From contig VEMY01000033.1 in the NCBI GenBank assembly GCA_009711825.1, positions 1 to 51,282 of the forward strand: a stretch of DNA of 51,282 nucleotides, given 5' to 3'. Below the pieces are notes generated by a model that searched no databases, was not told where the DNA came from, and was given only the letters and a program-made list of their open reading frames with translations. The DNA comes from Bacillota bacterium (GTDB lineage: Bacteria > Bacillota > Proteinivoracia > UBA4975 > VEMY01). Each line of letters begins with the position of its first letter. Within the stretch, counting starts at the first letter, position 1. The translations under genes were made by a program, and so were the position numbers. Of the stretch, positions 27,217-35,936 are shown piece after piece.

Positions 27217-27975
27217 CTAAGCCCTGCTAATTGTCCTGCGGCTGATAGCCAACATCGCCGCCAGCTCACTTTGGGTCAAAGTGGTCTGGTTTTTCAACTC
27301 CCTCAGCACGCTGTCCCGTAATTCTTTTTTAAGATCTCTGACATCGCCTGGTTTCAATCCGAATTTCTGGTTGAGAAAATCTTCAATCACCTGGTGTGGG
27401 TCAACAGTTTCCTCAGTTGAATCATAGTCAATAAATTTATCGTCATTTGCAGCATTGGTGTAATCCAATAACCGGATAATGCTATCCTCGCAATATGCCA
27501 TTAGCGGAGTCTTATTTATCAAGCTGTCAGGGCCCCTTTGACAGTAACTCTGAAAGCTACTCCAGGCAAAATCTCCTGGCCTGTTTGCAAGTCCGGCCTT
27601 GACTGGATTGTTGTGGATATAGCGTGCGCAGGCAAGATATTGAGATTCGGACGTAATGGCTTGGCTTCTATACCGGTCCTGAAAGAGATGGCCTATTCGC
27701 TCATACTTTTTATTAAAATAAATTGAATAACGGATACCGATACTCTTCATTACCAAGGAAAGTGGAGTATCAGTTTCCTTAAGTAGCAAATGAACATGGT
27801 TATCCATCAAACAAAAGGCATTCAATTCGAAGGGATACTTCTCTTTGGCCGCTTGCAATACGTCGAGATATTTGTGGCGGTCATTATCATCGCGAAACAA
27901 AACCATTTTGTTAATGCCTCTGGTCATTACATGATAATAGCCGGAAGGGCTGTGCTCCCTCGCCTGCCGAGACAC
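27217..27975 (-). CDS. REP-associated tyrosine transposase (RAYT, IS200-like Y1 family)
   Basis: This 252-residue single-strand HUH endonuclease has the metal motif HVH (about residues 60-62, in MDNHVHLLLKE), the family hallmark GHLFQDRYRSQAI, and catalytic tyrosine candidates in YLACARYIHNNPVKAGL (113 or 119). Unlike many RAYTs it has a C-terminal helix-turn-helix-like end (LTQSELAAMLAISRRTISRA). RAYTs mobilise or maintain REP palindromes rather than acting as insertion sequences. GTG 27984 lies too close to AAGGGG; GTG 27975 gives the usual SRQAREHSPSGYYHVMTRG start. It is flanked by inverted REP-like copies. Confidence 0.85.
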   Translation of the reverse strand: MSRQAREHSPSGYYHVMTRGINKMVLFRDDNDRHKYLDVLQAAKEKYPFELNAFCLMDNHVHLLLKETDTPLSLVMKSIGIRYSIYFNKKYERIGHLFQDRYRSQAITSESQYLACARYIHNNPVKAGLANRPGDFAWSSFQSYCQRGPDSLINKTPLMAYCEDSIIRLLDYTNAANDDKFIDYDSTEETVDPHQVIEDFLNQKFGLKPGDVRDLKKELRDSVLRELKNQTTLTQSELAAMLAISRRTISRA

Positions 27976-28051
27976 GGTTTTCACCCCTTAATACTTATTA
28001 TCGCAAAGCAACTCAGGCCATTCTCGCAGCTGTTGCTCATGAGGTCGAAAG

Positions 28052-28082
28052 TGCCCACCGAACCTCCGTCCCCCAATGGGCA
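28052..28082 (+). repeat. REP-like palindromic element, copy 2
   Basis: TGCCCA, then GAACCTCCGTCCCC, then TGGGCA: short inverted arms around the same 14-base core as copies 1 and 3. The preceding GTCGAAAG is shared with copy 3 at 50118. Its right arm abuts the pbuG terminator. Confidence 0.75.
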
Positions 28083-28112
28083 AAAATGCCCGGGCGTTTT
28101 GCCCGGGCATTT
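28082..28112 (-). terminator. intrinsic terminator of the purine permease gene
   Basis: Perfect 12-bp stem AAATGCCCGGGC / GCCCGGGCATTT with a 5-nt loop; on the minus strand it is followed by a further TT. It is 34 nt beyond the permease stop. Confidence 0.88.
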
Positions 28113-28145
28113 GTAGTGCTAATTGGGTATTCGGTTTGACTTGGT

Positions 28146-29531
28146 TTAGGCGAAGAAGTGAATCAGGGAGATTGCTGCTAGCACGTAGATGAACCAGTTG
28201 ACTTCTTTGCCTCTGCCGGAAACCAATTTCACCAGCGGGTAGGAGATGAAACCGATGGCGATACCGTCAGCGATGCTGAAGGTGAAGGGCATGAAGGAGA
28301 TGGTCAGGAAGGCAGGCAGTGCTTCGGTGAAGTCTTCGAAGTTGATGCCGGAGATGGCACCCATCATCAGCACGCCAACGATGATCAGTGCAGGAGCAGT
28401 TGCGGCTCCAGGAATCATCAGGGCCAGCGGTGTGAAGAACAGGGCCAACAGGAAGAGAGCACCGGTAACAACTGCGGTCATTCCTGTGCGGCCACCTTCG
28501 GAGACACCGGCGGTACTTTCTACATAGGTGGTTACAGTTGAAGTACCCATGACAGCGCCAAAGCCGGTGCCAACTGCGTCAACGATCATTGCCTGCTTAA
28601 CCTTGGGCAAACGACCTTTGTCATCCAAGAAGCCGGCACGAGCGCCTGTGCCCAGCAAAGTGCCCATGGTGTCAAACAGGTCTACAAAGACAAGGGCGAA
28701 CAGAACCATAAAGCCCAAACTGATGGCGCCTCTGAAGTCCAGATGGAAGGCAACTTCGCCAAGAGCACTGAAGTTTTCTCCCAAATTGAGGGTAACAAAA
28801 CTGCCGAGGCCGCTTGGAATCTGGGTGACAGTTTCAGTGCCGGTACCAAAGAACCAGCCAATCAGCGGAGCACCTGCTTCATAAGCTTCTGCGGTGGGGA
28901 AGAACCAACCGAGGAAGGTTGTAATGATGATGCCGAGCAGAATTCCGCCACGAATTTTAGCTGCGATTAGCGCCGCGGTAATCGCCAGACCAACAATCGC
29001 CAGCAATACCGGAGGTGATGTCCAGTCACCTAGTGTTACCAAAGTATCAGGATATGGAAGTATCATACCAGCGTTTTTAAGGCCAATCAAAGCGATAAAC
29101 AGACCGATACCAGCAGCAACCGCCTTCTTGAGAGAACCGGGAACGGCGGCGTCAATCCAATTTATAATACCGGTTATTGCTAATACAAAGAATGCGATGC
29201 CAGAAATCAAAACTGCGCCCAAGGCTGCTTCCCAGCCGGCAATCGGCGCCACTGTGAAAGCAAAGAAGGCGTTTAGGCCCATACCACTTGCCAGGGCAAA
29301 GGGATAGTTAGTTACGAAGCCCATAAGTATGGTGGTCAGAGCGGCGGCCAGGATCGTGGCAGTCATAACCCCCTGGAAGGCGTTGGGGGTATCGATTGCC
29401 GCTGTCAGAATGCCCGGGTTGACAACAATAATGTAAGCCATGGTCATGAATGTTGTAATACCGGCAATGATTTCTGTACGAGTATTAGTGCGATGCTCTT
29501 TCAGTTTAAACTGCTTCTCGAAGAAACTCAT
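28146..29531 (-). CDS. pbuG: NCS2-family guanine/hypoxanthine permease (PbuG-type)
   Basis: This 461-residue protein has about 12-14 membrane segments and belongs to the AzgA/PbuG branch of nucleobase permeases: an N-terminal EIIAGITTFMTMAYIIVVNPG, ASGMGLNAFFAFTV, DLFDTMGTLLGTGARAG and TSTVTTYVESTAGVSEGGRTG. It imports purine bases with protons or sodium. The guanine riboswitch in its leader supports guanine/hypoxanthine as substrates. ATG 29531 follows AGGAGG. Confidence 0.92.
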   Translation of the reverse strand: MSFFEKQFKLKEHRTNTRTEIIAGITTFMTMAYIIVVNPGILTAAIDTPNAFQGVMTATILAAALTTILMGFVTNYPFALASGMGLNAFFAFTVAPIAGWEAALGAVLISGIAFFVLAITGIINWIDAAVPGSLKKAVAAGIGLFIALIGLKNAGMILPYPDTLVTLGDWTSPPVLLAIVGLAITAALIAAKIRGGILLGIIITTFLGWFFPTAEAYEAGAPLIGWFFGTGTETVTQIPSGLGSFVTLNLGENFSALGEVAFHLDFRGAISLGFMVLFALVFVDLFDTMGTLLGTGARAGFLDDKGRLPKVKQAMIVDAVGTGFGAVMGTSTVTTYVESTAGVSEGGRTGMTAVVTGALFLLALFFTPLALMIPGAATAPALIIVGVLMMGAISGINFEDFTEALPAFLTISFMPFTFSIADGIAIGFISYPLVKLVSGRGKEVNWFIYVLAAISLIHFFA

Positions 29532-29562
29532 GCAATTACCTCCTAAAAATTATTTTATAATA

Positions 29563-29609
29563 AAAATCCAGGTGTAAGGTTTCCAACGAGAAACCTGCAC
29601 CTGGATTTC
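29563..29609 (-). terminator. riboswitch-controlled terminator before pbuG
   Basis: AAATCCAGGTG (29565-29575) pairs with CACCTGGATTT (29599-29609); AAGGTTTC / GAAACCT extends the stem. On the minus strand it ends in TTTTTATT. It is the expression platform for the aptamer at 29676-29742. Confidence 0.88.
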
Positions 29610-29675
29610 TACCCAATTAAAGTGTACGGCATTATATGCCGCCCTGAACATGGGCACAAATATCACGGGCATTTT

Positions 29676-29742
29676 CTCGTAGTCAGACAATTTACGGTTG
29701 TCTGGTAGAGACTTTCGGGCCATATTCCCGAATTTATACGAG
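29676..29742 (-). promoter_or_regulatory. guanine riboswitch aptamer of pbuG
   Basis: On the minus strand: P1 CTCGTA/TACGAG, the conserved core ATA.GGCCC, TCTACC, an ACCGTAAAT loop and GACTACGAG. The position-74 equivalent is C, so it is guanine-type. It is closely similar to the pur-operon aptamer, and the two should shut off synthesis and import together when guanine is plentiful. Confidence 0.95.
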
Positions 29743-29770
29743 TGCTGCGAATTATTTTAGCTACAGTAAA

Positions 29771-29799
29771 ATAATAAACGCAGACACCGAACTCGTCAA
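29771..29799 (-). promoter_or_regulatory. sigma-70 promoter of pbuG
   Basis: On the minus strand TTGACG (29799-29794), 17 nt, then TATTAT (29776-29771), about 30 nt before the aptamer. Confidence 0.78.
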
Positions 29800-29980
29800 C
29801 AACAAAATGTCTATGCAGTCAAGCACAGAATAGAGCGTCAATTGTGTGCGAGTGTGCCGTGGATTAATAATGGCGTGTTCAGGTTTATTATTTACTCTAT
29901 TCGACAATCAGCAAAAAAATCCTTCCGAATTTAAACTAGATTTAAATAGTTCACGTTTTTTTATTTAATATTCAATAGCA
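29800..29980. other. AT-rich intergenic stretch
   Basis: Between the pbuG promoter and the hairpin after the DASS transporter gene I see no open frame with a ribosome-binding site, no RNA signature and no repeat. Confidence 0.5.
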
Positions 29981-29998
29981 GCCCCCGAAACCGGGGGC
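29981..29998 (-). terminator. hairpin after the DASS transporter gene
   Basis: GCCCCCG / CGGGGGC with a 4-nt loop, 19 nt beyond the transporter stop. The following bases on the minus strand are not a clean T-run, so termination may be partial. Confidence 0.6.
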
Positions 29999-30016
29999 CA
30001 CGATTAAAAGTTACAA

Positions 30017-31447
30017 TTAACCAAAAATCAGAAAGGAGATTGTTACACAGACCGCCGCAACCAACGTAATTGCACCGCCTGCTCGGGCGAAATCTTTAAT
30101 TGTAAAGTATCCGGCCGAATAGGGGATAACATTGGTGGGGCTGGATGTTACTAGGATGAAGGCCAGCGAAGTGGCAATTGCTGCCGGTCCGGCCACCAAC
30201 CAGGGGTTGAGACCCAGCTCCAATGACAGAGCAATCACTATCGGGATAATGATTAACCCCGTCACTGTATTGCTGGAGAAACAAATCTTCAGCAATTCAA
30301 CGATTAAGACGACCACAAAAATTCGCACAGCCGGCGACAGTGCGCCGATATTAGATAAGGTGGCCCAAGCCAGCCAACGGGCAGCACCGGTCTCGAACAT
30401 GCTCATGCCAATGGACAACCCGGCAGCGATGAGGACGATTGATCCCCAATCCACTGTCTTCTGGGCCTCCTTCCAGGTGAGAACACCGAGGCCCGGTAGA
30501 AACAGTAGGCAGGCGGCCAGTAATGCCACAACCTCCGTGGGCAGCGAGAAGCCAAGATAGGCATCCAAGAACGGATCAAAGAGCCATAGGGCGACGGCCA
30601 GCAGGAAAATGGCCAAGGTAGCCATCTCTTTTCGAGACAGCGCCCCCAACTCCCTCAGGTCACCTTTAATCTTATCCAGGGAAATAGGCAAGACTTCCAC
30701 TTCCGGCGGAAATATACGCACCAGAGACAGCCAGGACAAGGGCAGAATCATCAGCGTTGCCGGTAAGCCTACAGCCATCCAGCGCAGGAAGTTGATATCC
30801 ACTCCGGCCAAATCTCGCAGATATCCCATGGCAAGAATGTTGGCACCGTTGCCTACCGGAGTGGCGATCCCCCCCACAGCACAGCCCCAAGCGATTGAGA
30901 TCAGGAGGCACTTACCAAAATTGCTCTCTAGGGGTTTCATGCCGGCGCCCTTGAGAATGCCCACCGCTACCGGCAGGAGCATGGCGGCAACGGCCATGTT
31001 GGTCACCCACATCGATAGAACCGCGCCGGTGGTAATAAAGGCAAGAATTACCCGGCGGGAGTTGAGGCCAATCCGGCTGAAAATCATCAAGGTCAGGCGG
31101 TTGGTCAATCCAGAACTAGTGAGGGCCGCAGATATAATCATTACAGCGATGAAGAATACGACAATCGTATTCCCAAAACCCATCTCAACCGCGCTGTTGA
31201 AACTCAAGGGTCCCATCAAGGGCAAAAGTAGCAATGCAATGAGGCCGGTTACCGGAAATGGAATCGCCTCGGTAACCCAGAGCACGATGGAAAATGCCAG
31301 GACCGCCAGCGAGGCTTTGCCCTCACGGGAGAGGGCAATCGCCTCGCCGTCCCTGACAATCGCACCCGGCTCCGGGAGAAAATAAATCACCAGCAGCAGA
31401 AGCGCTGCCAAAGCGACAAACAAATAGCGTTTGCAGTTTTGAGTCAC
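30017..31447 (-). CDS. DASS/SLC13-family anion (dicarboxylate) transporter
   Basis: This 476-residue membrane protein has about 11-12 hydrophobic segments. Both halves carry the SLC13 signature regions: VGNGANILAMGYL in the middle and SSNTVTGLIIIP, then TSSPTNVIPYSAGYF near the end. Members move succinate, malate, citrate or sulfate with sodium. The GTG start at 31447 follows GGGAGG. As the last gene of the long minus-strand cluster, 21 nt after sucD, it could export or take up a carboxylate tied to the pathway. Direction and substrate are inferred. Confidence 0.85.
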   Translation of the reverse strand: MTQNCKRYLFVALAALLLLVIYFLPEPGAIVRDGEAIALSREGKASLAVLAFSIVLWVTEAIPFPVTGLIALLLLPLMGPLSFNSAVEMGFGNTIVVFFIAVMIISAALTSSGLTNRLTLMIFSRIGLNSRRVILAFITTGAVLSMWVTNMAVAAMLLPVAVGILKGAGMKPLESNFGKCLLISIAWGCAVGGIATPVGNGANILAMGYLRDLAGVDINFLRWMAVGLPATLMILPLSWLSLVRIFPPEVEVLPISLDKIKGDLRELGALSRKEMATLAIFLLAVALWLFDPFLDAYLGFSLPTEVVALLAACLLFLPGLGVLTWKEAQKTVDWGSIVLIAAGLSIGMSMFETGAARWLAWATLSNIGALSPAVRIFVVVLIVELLKICFSSNTVTGLIIIPIVIALSLELGLNPWLVAGPAAIATSLAFILVTSSPTNVIPYSAGYFTIKDFARAGGAITLVAAVCVTISFLIFG

Positions 31448-31468
31448 AGTTTATACGCCTCCCGATGT

Positions 31469-32335
31469 TTACGCCAGCAGCTCTTTGAGCAGACGACCGA
31501 TATCAAAAGGGGTGTCGGCAATGTGGGCACCATTTTCGGCGAGAATCTTTTGTTTGCTTTCAACTGAACCGGCCGTGCCTTCAACAATCGCACCGGCGTG
31601 GCCCATGGATACGCCCTGAGGGGCAGTCTTGCCACCGATTAAAGCGACGACCGGCTTTGTCATCTCCGGTATAAATTGGGCAGCCTGTTCTTCCATGTTG
31701 CCACCTAACTCACCAACGACAACAATCCCTTTGGTCTCTGGACAGCTCTCAAATTCCTTGAGCACCTCCACCGTAGTCGTGCCAATCAGCAAATCGCCTC
31801 CAATTCCAACAAAGTTGGAGATACCAAACCCAGCCTGAACAATCTGGAAACAAACCTCGTTACCGAGACTGCCACTGCGGGTAACTACCCCAATTGAACC
31901 GGGCTTAAACACATGGGGCAACCAGGATGGCATAATACCAATCAGGCTGTCGCCGGGAAACACCAGGCCCGGTGTGTTGGGACCGATGATCCGCGCCCCA
32001 TTTTGCTCGGCGTAGGCCATTATTTTCATTGTATCGTGGACCGGAACTCCATCGGCCAAGACGACAATCAGCTTGATGCCGGCTTCAACCGCTTCAAAGA
32101 CTGCGCTCTCCACCAGCCGGGGAGCGATGAACATAATCGATGCATCAATTTTGTGGGCAGAAACTGCTTCCTGGACAGAATCATAGACAGGAATGCCTTG
32201 GACTTCAGTGCCGCCCCGGCCCGGCGCCACGCCGGCGGGAACTTTGGTGCCATACTCCACCATTCTTTCCACCCAAAACCCGGCTTCCTTGCCGGTAATA
32301 CCCTGAACAAGTACATTCATTCCTTTTGATAGCAT
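31469..32335 (-). CDS. sucD: Succinate-CoA ligase (ADP-forming)-like, alpha subunit
   Basis: This 288-residue subunit has a CoA-binding Rossmann start (VLVQGITGKEAGFW), IIGPNTPGLVFPG, VTRSGSLGNEV and the phosphohistidine loop GGKTAPQGVSMGHAGAI. With SucC it interconverts acyl-CoA + ADP + Pi and acid + CoA + ATP. ATG 32335 follows GGGGGAG by 7 nt. In this cluster it may serve substrate-level ATP formation from succinyl-CoA or a related acyl-CoA (malyl-CoA-type ligases share this fold) rather than the citric acid cycle. Confidence 0.9.
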   Translation of the reverse strand: MLSKGMNVLVQGITGKEAGFWVERMVEYGTKVPAGVAPGRGGTEVQGIPVYDSVQEAVSAHKIDASIMFIAPRLVESAVFEAVEAGIKLIVVLADGVPVHDTMKIMAYAEQNGARIIGPNTPGLVFPGDSLIGIMPSWLPHVFKPGSIGVVTRSGSLGNEVCFQIVQAGFGISNFVGIGGDLLIGTTTVEVLKEFESCPETKGIVVVGELGGNMEEQAAQFIPEMTKPVVALIGGKTAPQGVSMGHAGAIVEGTAGSVESKQKILAENGAHIADTPFDIGRLLKELLA

Positions 32336-32339
32336 ATAT

Positions 32340-33452
32340 TTACTCCCCCTTAGCCTTGTACGCGGCTGCTTTTTGGACTATGTCTCGGGCGGCCTCGTCT
32401 AATGTTGTATGGGGAGAGATGCCCAGGTAATCCTGAACCAGCTCCCGAGCTCGTTCTTCGCCTGTGCCCATTACCCGGAATACAATTGGAATATTGATGT
32501 CATTGGCTTTCATTCCCCGAATGATTCCTTCCACAATCACATCAGTCCTTGCATAGGCACCAAACAGGTTGACGAGAATTCCGTTCAAATCGGAGCGAGT
32601 GGACAACAGATAGTTCAAGGCCTCCTCTGAGCGCTTGTAGAGCTCACCGCCCACTTCCAGGAAGTTGGCGGGCTCGCCACCCATGTGGGAAACCATGTCC
32701 ATGGTCATCATCGTATTACCAGCGCCATTGGCGAGGATGCCGATATCGCCGTCGAGTCCGACATAGCGCATGCCTTCTTCCTGCTCTGCTCCCATCAGTT
32801 TGACGCCACCACCGTTGGCATCCAGAATCATCTTGCCGTCAGCGGCCAGTAGTTTGCCATCGCCGGTGAGCACCAACGGATTGATTTCCACCAGTTCGCT
32901 CTCATAGCGGGTAAATAGTTTATATAAGTTCACGGCAATTCCTGACAGCTGCCGCAGGATTGTACCGCTGAAACCTGCCTGCTGAAATAAAACCAACGCG
33001 TGATGGGGATAGAGACCCGTGAGCGGATTAATCCAGTATTTCTGAATCGCCTCGGGATTGGAGTCAGCCAATTCCTCGATGTCCATGCCGCCAGCAGCAG
33101 ACACAATCAGCACCGGCTTCTTGGCTGCCCGGTCCATTGTGATGGACAGATAAATTTCTTGCTTGATGTCCAGTTTCTCTTCAATCAGCAAACGCTCAAC
33201 CGGTTCACCCTTGATGTCCATGGCCAACAGAGCAGCAGTGCGCTCCCGGACCTCTTCGACATCATCGGCAAACTTTATTCCGCCCGCTTTTCCCCGGCCC
33301 CCAGTGAGGACCTGGGACTTAAGAACTACAGGGTAACCTACTTCCGCCGCAGCTGTAACCGCTTCTTCGACAGTAGTTGCCGGCCGGCCGACGGGCGTGG
33401 TCAGCCCGGCGGCGGCAAACAACTCTTTGGCTTGATATTCAAATAAGCGCAT
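32340..33452 (-). CDS. sucC: Succinate-CoA ligase (ADP-forming)-like, beta subunit
   Basis: This 370-residue ATP-grasp subunit begins MRLFEYQAKELFAAAGL and contains KSQVLTGGRGKAGGI, LVEINPLVLTGDGKLLAADGKM and GILANGAGNTMMTMD. The open frame extends to TTG 33470, but ATG 33452 has AAAGGG upstream and fits the family start. It begins 4 nt after the isopropylmalate/homocitrate-synthase-like gene and is followed 4 nt later by sucD. Confidence 0.9.
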   Translation of the reverse strand: MRLFEYQAKELFAAAGLTTPVGRPATTVEEAVTAAAEVGYPVVLKSQVLTGGRGKAGGIKFADDVEEVRERTAALLAMDIKGEPVERLLIEEKLDIKQEIYLSITMDRAAKKPVLIVSAAGGMDIEELADSNPEAIQKYWINPLTGLYPHHALVLFQQAGFSGTILRQLSGIAVNLYKLFTRYESELVEINPLVLTGDGKLLAADGKMILDANGGGVKLMGAEQEEGMRYVGLDGDIGILANGAGNTMMTMDMVSHMGGEPANFLEVGGELYKRSEEALNYLLSTRSDLNGILVNLFGAYARTDVIVEGIIRGMKANDINIPIVFRVMGTGEERARELVQDYLGISPHTTLDEAARDIVQKAAAYKAKGE

Positions 33453-33456
33453 CGCT

Positions 33457-34701
33457 CTAAACCCTTTCAATTCCGGCGGCGTTGAGTATTTCTACGTATT
33501 CCTCATCAGTGAGTGGACCGTTCTTCTCGACCGCACGGTTTTTTACTGCCTGCACCAACTCGGCAATCACTTCATCGGTCGGCTTGGCGAAGCCCAGTTC
33601 ATCCAGCTTCCAAATTACATTGGCCTTGCCGGATTTCTTGCCCAGGACAATTTTATGGCTGCGGCCAAATACTTCTGGCTGCACAGGTTCGACAGTATGG
33701 GGGTTCTTCATCAGGGCAGCGGTGGGAATTCCTGCTTCCCAGGTGTAGATTCCATCACCGGATACCGGCTTGTTGGGCGGGAACTGCCATTTGGACATTT
33801 GCTGCACTTCTTTAGCTACTTCGTAGAGAGCCTTGAAATCGATTCCAGTCTCGCAACCATAGAGCAATTGGGCCGCTACCGCCAATTCTTCGGTGGGAGC
33901 GTTGCCTGCCCGCTGACCAAGGCCGTTGAGGGTGCTGGCGATAGAGTTGGCGCCAGCCTCTACTGCAGTCAGTGAGTTGGCAACTGCCAAGCCCATATCA
34001 TTATGGCAGTGAACTTCCAGGGGAATATCGCCAATCCAACCCTTAACCTGCTGGGCCAGGAAGCGCATGCCTGTGGGATTTATACAGCCGTTGGTATCTA
34101 CTAACGATACACGATCGACAATCCCCTCGGTTACTGCAGACTTCAACAGCTTCTCCATGAACCCATAGCGACCGCGGGTACTGTCAATCATGAACAGATA
34201 GGCATACAGTCCCTTTTCCTTGGCAAGATAGAGGGCATCAAGGGTTTTCTTGATTACCTGCTCTTCCTCCCAACCAAACTGGTATTTGAGTCGGGGATAG
34301 GATGCGGGCAATTCGATGATTGCGCCCCATACGCCCAGTTTATGAGCCAGCTCAATATCGCCGACGGTGGCCCGGGAAAGAACAGTAATTTTCGCATCCA
34401 GTCCTTCCTGAACAATCGCCTCGATTGTCTTCTGGTCAGCCTCGGATACAGCGGGAAATCCGGCTTCGATGTACTGAACACCGGCCTTGTCCAACAGTCG
34501 GGCAATGTGAAGCTTGTCTGCTTTGTTAAAGGCGACGCCCGCTGCCTGCTCACCGTCCCGGAGGGTGGAATCGTGAAATTCCACCTTCCGGCCGGCTGTA
34601 TTCAATTCATTTTCCTGAACGAAGTTATACTGGCTAACCCACCACTTATCGTTTACCCAGGGACCTCTTTCCAGATCCAGGGTGTCATGAATCTTAACCA
34701 T
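33457..34701 (-). CDS. Isopropylmalate/homocitrate synthase-like DRE-TIM metallolyase
   Basis: This 414-residue protein of the HMGL-like family condenses acetyl-CoA (or similar) with a 2-oxo acid. It has the DRE motif in FHDSTLRDGEQAAGVAF, the metal pair in VHCHNDMGLAVAN and the GLGQRAGNAPTEEL signature. It lacks the full C-terminal leucine-sensing domain of LeuA (about 510 residues), so it is closer to NifV/homocitrate-type or citramalate-type enzymes. The first 40 residues (a Trp-rich VNDKWWVSQYNFVQEN) are unusual. Its place between an aminotransferase and sucCD suggests use of the keto acid made by the aminotransferase, but the substrate is unknown. ATG 34701 follows GGAGG. Confidence 0.82.
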   Translation of the reverse strand: MVKIHDTLDLERGPWVNDKWWVSQYNFVQENELNTAGRKVEFHDSTLRDGEQAAGVAFNKADKLHIARLLDKAGVQYIEAGFPAVSEADQKTIEAIVQEGLDAKITVLSRATVGDIELAHKLGVWGAIIELPASYPRLKYQFGWEEEQVIKKTLDALYLAKEKGLYAYLFMIDSTRGRYGFMEKLLKSAVTEGIVDRVSLVDTNGCINPTGMRFLAQQVKGWIGDIPLEVHCHNDMGLAVANSLTAVEAGANSIASTLNGLGQRAGNAPTEELAVAAQLLYGCETGIDFKALYEVAKEVQQMSKWQFPPNKPVSGDGIYTWEAGIPTAALMKNPHTVEPVQPEVFGRSHKIVLGKKSGKANVIWKLDELGFAKPTDEVIAELVQAVKNRAVEKNGPLTDEEYVEILNAAGIERV

Positions 34702-34718
34702 TGTTGACCTCCTCGCGC

Positions 34719-35909
34719 TTATAGTTCCACTAGCAGTTTTTCAATCCGTTTAAAAGCCTCATCGATTTGTTCGGCTGGCGACAACAGGGAGATACGCAGA
34801 TGCCCTTCAGCTGCTTCGCCAAAAGCTGTGCCCGGGAATACCAGGACGTTAGCCTTCCGAAGGATCAGCATCGCCAACTCCAGAGAGGTCATGCCGTATT
34901 TCTCGATATTGGGATAAATGTAGAAGCTACCACCCGGTTCACAGTAATCCATGCCTAGCTTGTCCAACCATTTCATGGCCAGACGCCGGCGCTCATCGTA
35001 GATTTTGGTCGTCTCACGAACACAATCCTGGGGGCCGGTTAAGGCCGCCACCGCAGCCTGTTGCGACAGAGCAGGAGCGCAGATTGTGAATGAGTATTTG
35101 ATGTCGAGCATCTTTGAGCAAATAAACTCCGGCGCAATCAGGTAGCCAATTCGCCAGCCGGTCATGGAGTAGGTTTTGGAAATCCCGCCGATTGTAATTA
35201 CCCGATCACGAACTTCGGGGAAGACTGCAATGTTACAGTAGTCAACATTGTCGAAGATAATCCCGCCGTAAATCTCGTCAAATATAACTAGGATATCGCG
35301 CTTATTGGCAATCTCCATTACCTGCCTCAGACTCTCGCGGCTGAGGATGCAGCCGGTGGGGTTGTTGGGGCTGATTAAGAGCAGCGCTTTTGTGCGGGGA
35401 GTTATCAGCTTATCCAGCTTCTCCGGGTCAATCTGAAAGTCATTTTCCATATCGGTGGGCAGGGAAACAATCTTGCCGCCCGCCATCTCAACCAATGTAT
35501 CGTACGGAGTGTAGCGGGGCTCGGGGACAATGATCTCCTCGCCCGGGTTAAGCAAAGTGAACAGGGTGATGGCAATCGCTTCCTGGGCACCTGTTGTGAC
35601 CATGACGTTCTTGTCTGGGTTGACAACGTGACCGGTGCGGCTCTGATAGTCATCGGCAATCGCCTTCCGCAGCTCCGGTATTCCTATCCACGGGGTATAA
35701 TGGGTAGAAGGCTTGCCCAAATCCAAGGCCTCTTTGGCTGCGGCGATGATATGGGGCGGGGTCTCCAAGTCTGGGTCTCCCCGGCCAAGGCTGATTACAT
35801 CCTTCATTTGCCGGGCCAGGGAGATCATCTTCACCCGGTGGCTGTCAGGGGTCTCCAGGACACGCTTGGCAACGAAGCGGCTGCCCATTTCGTTTTGAAT
35901 TGTACTCAT
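34719..35909 (-). CDS. Class I/II PLP-dependent aminotransferase
   Basis: This 396-residue fold-type I aminotransferase has SLGRGDPDLETP at the N-terminus, ISPNNPTGCIL, FDEIYGGIIFD and the PLP-lysine motif GGISKTYSMTGWRIGY, with the C-terminal arginine region GHLRISLL. It resembles aspartate/aromatic/branched aminotransferases of the MalY/AspC-like type. It probably interconverts an amino acid intermediate of the cluster with its 2-oxo acid. ATG 35909 follows GAGGAGG by 7 nt. Confidence 0.85.
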   Translation of the reverse strand: MSTIQNEMGSRFVAKRVLETPDSHRVKMISLARQMKDVISLGRGDPDLETPPHIIAAAKEALDLGKPSTHYTPWIGIPELRKAIADDYQSRTGHVVNPDKNVMVTTGAQEAIAITLFTLLNPGEEIIVPEPRYTPYDTLVEMAGGKIVSLPTDMENDFQIDPEKLDKLITPRTKALLLISPNNPTGCILSRESLRQVMEIANKRDILVIFDEIYGGIIFDNVDYCNIAVFPEVRDRVITIGGISKTYSMTGWRIGYLIAPEFICSKMLDIKYSFTICAPALSQQAAVAALTGPQDCVRETTKIYDERRRLAMKWLDKLGMDYCEPGGSFYIYPNIEKYGMTSLELAMLILRKANVLVFPGTAFGEAAEGHLRISLLSPAEQIDEAFKRIEKLLVEL

Positions 35910-35936
35910 CTGTGTTCCTCCTCTCCCTAGCCGGGT

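Noticed and set aside
29800-29980. CRISPR array or small RNA in the intergenic stretch
   Set aside because: No direct repeats of suitable length and no stem-loop with a terminator apart from the ones already listed.
33457-34701. Re-citrate synthase
   Set aside because: The DRE motif context (FHDSTLRDGEQAAGVAF) fits the isopropylmalate/homocitrate group; the Re-citrate synthase type has a different motif (TFRDGQQAR).
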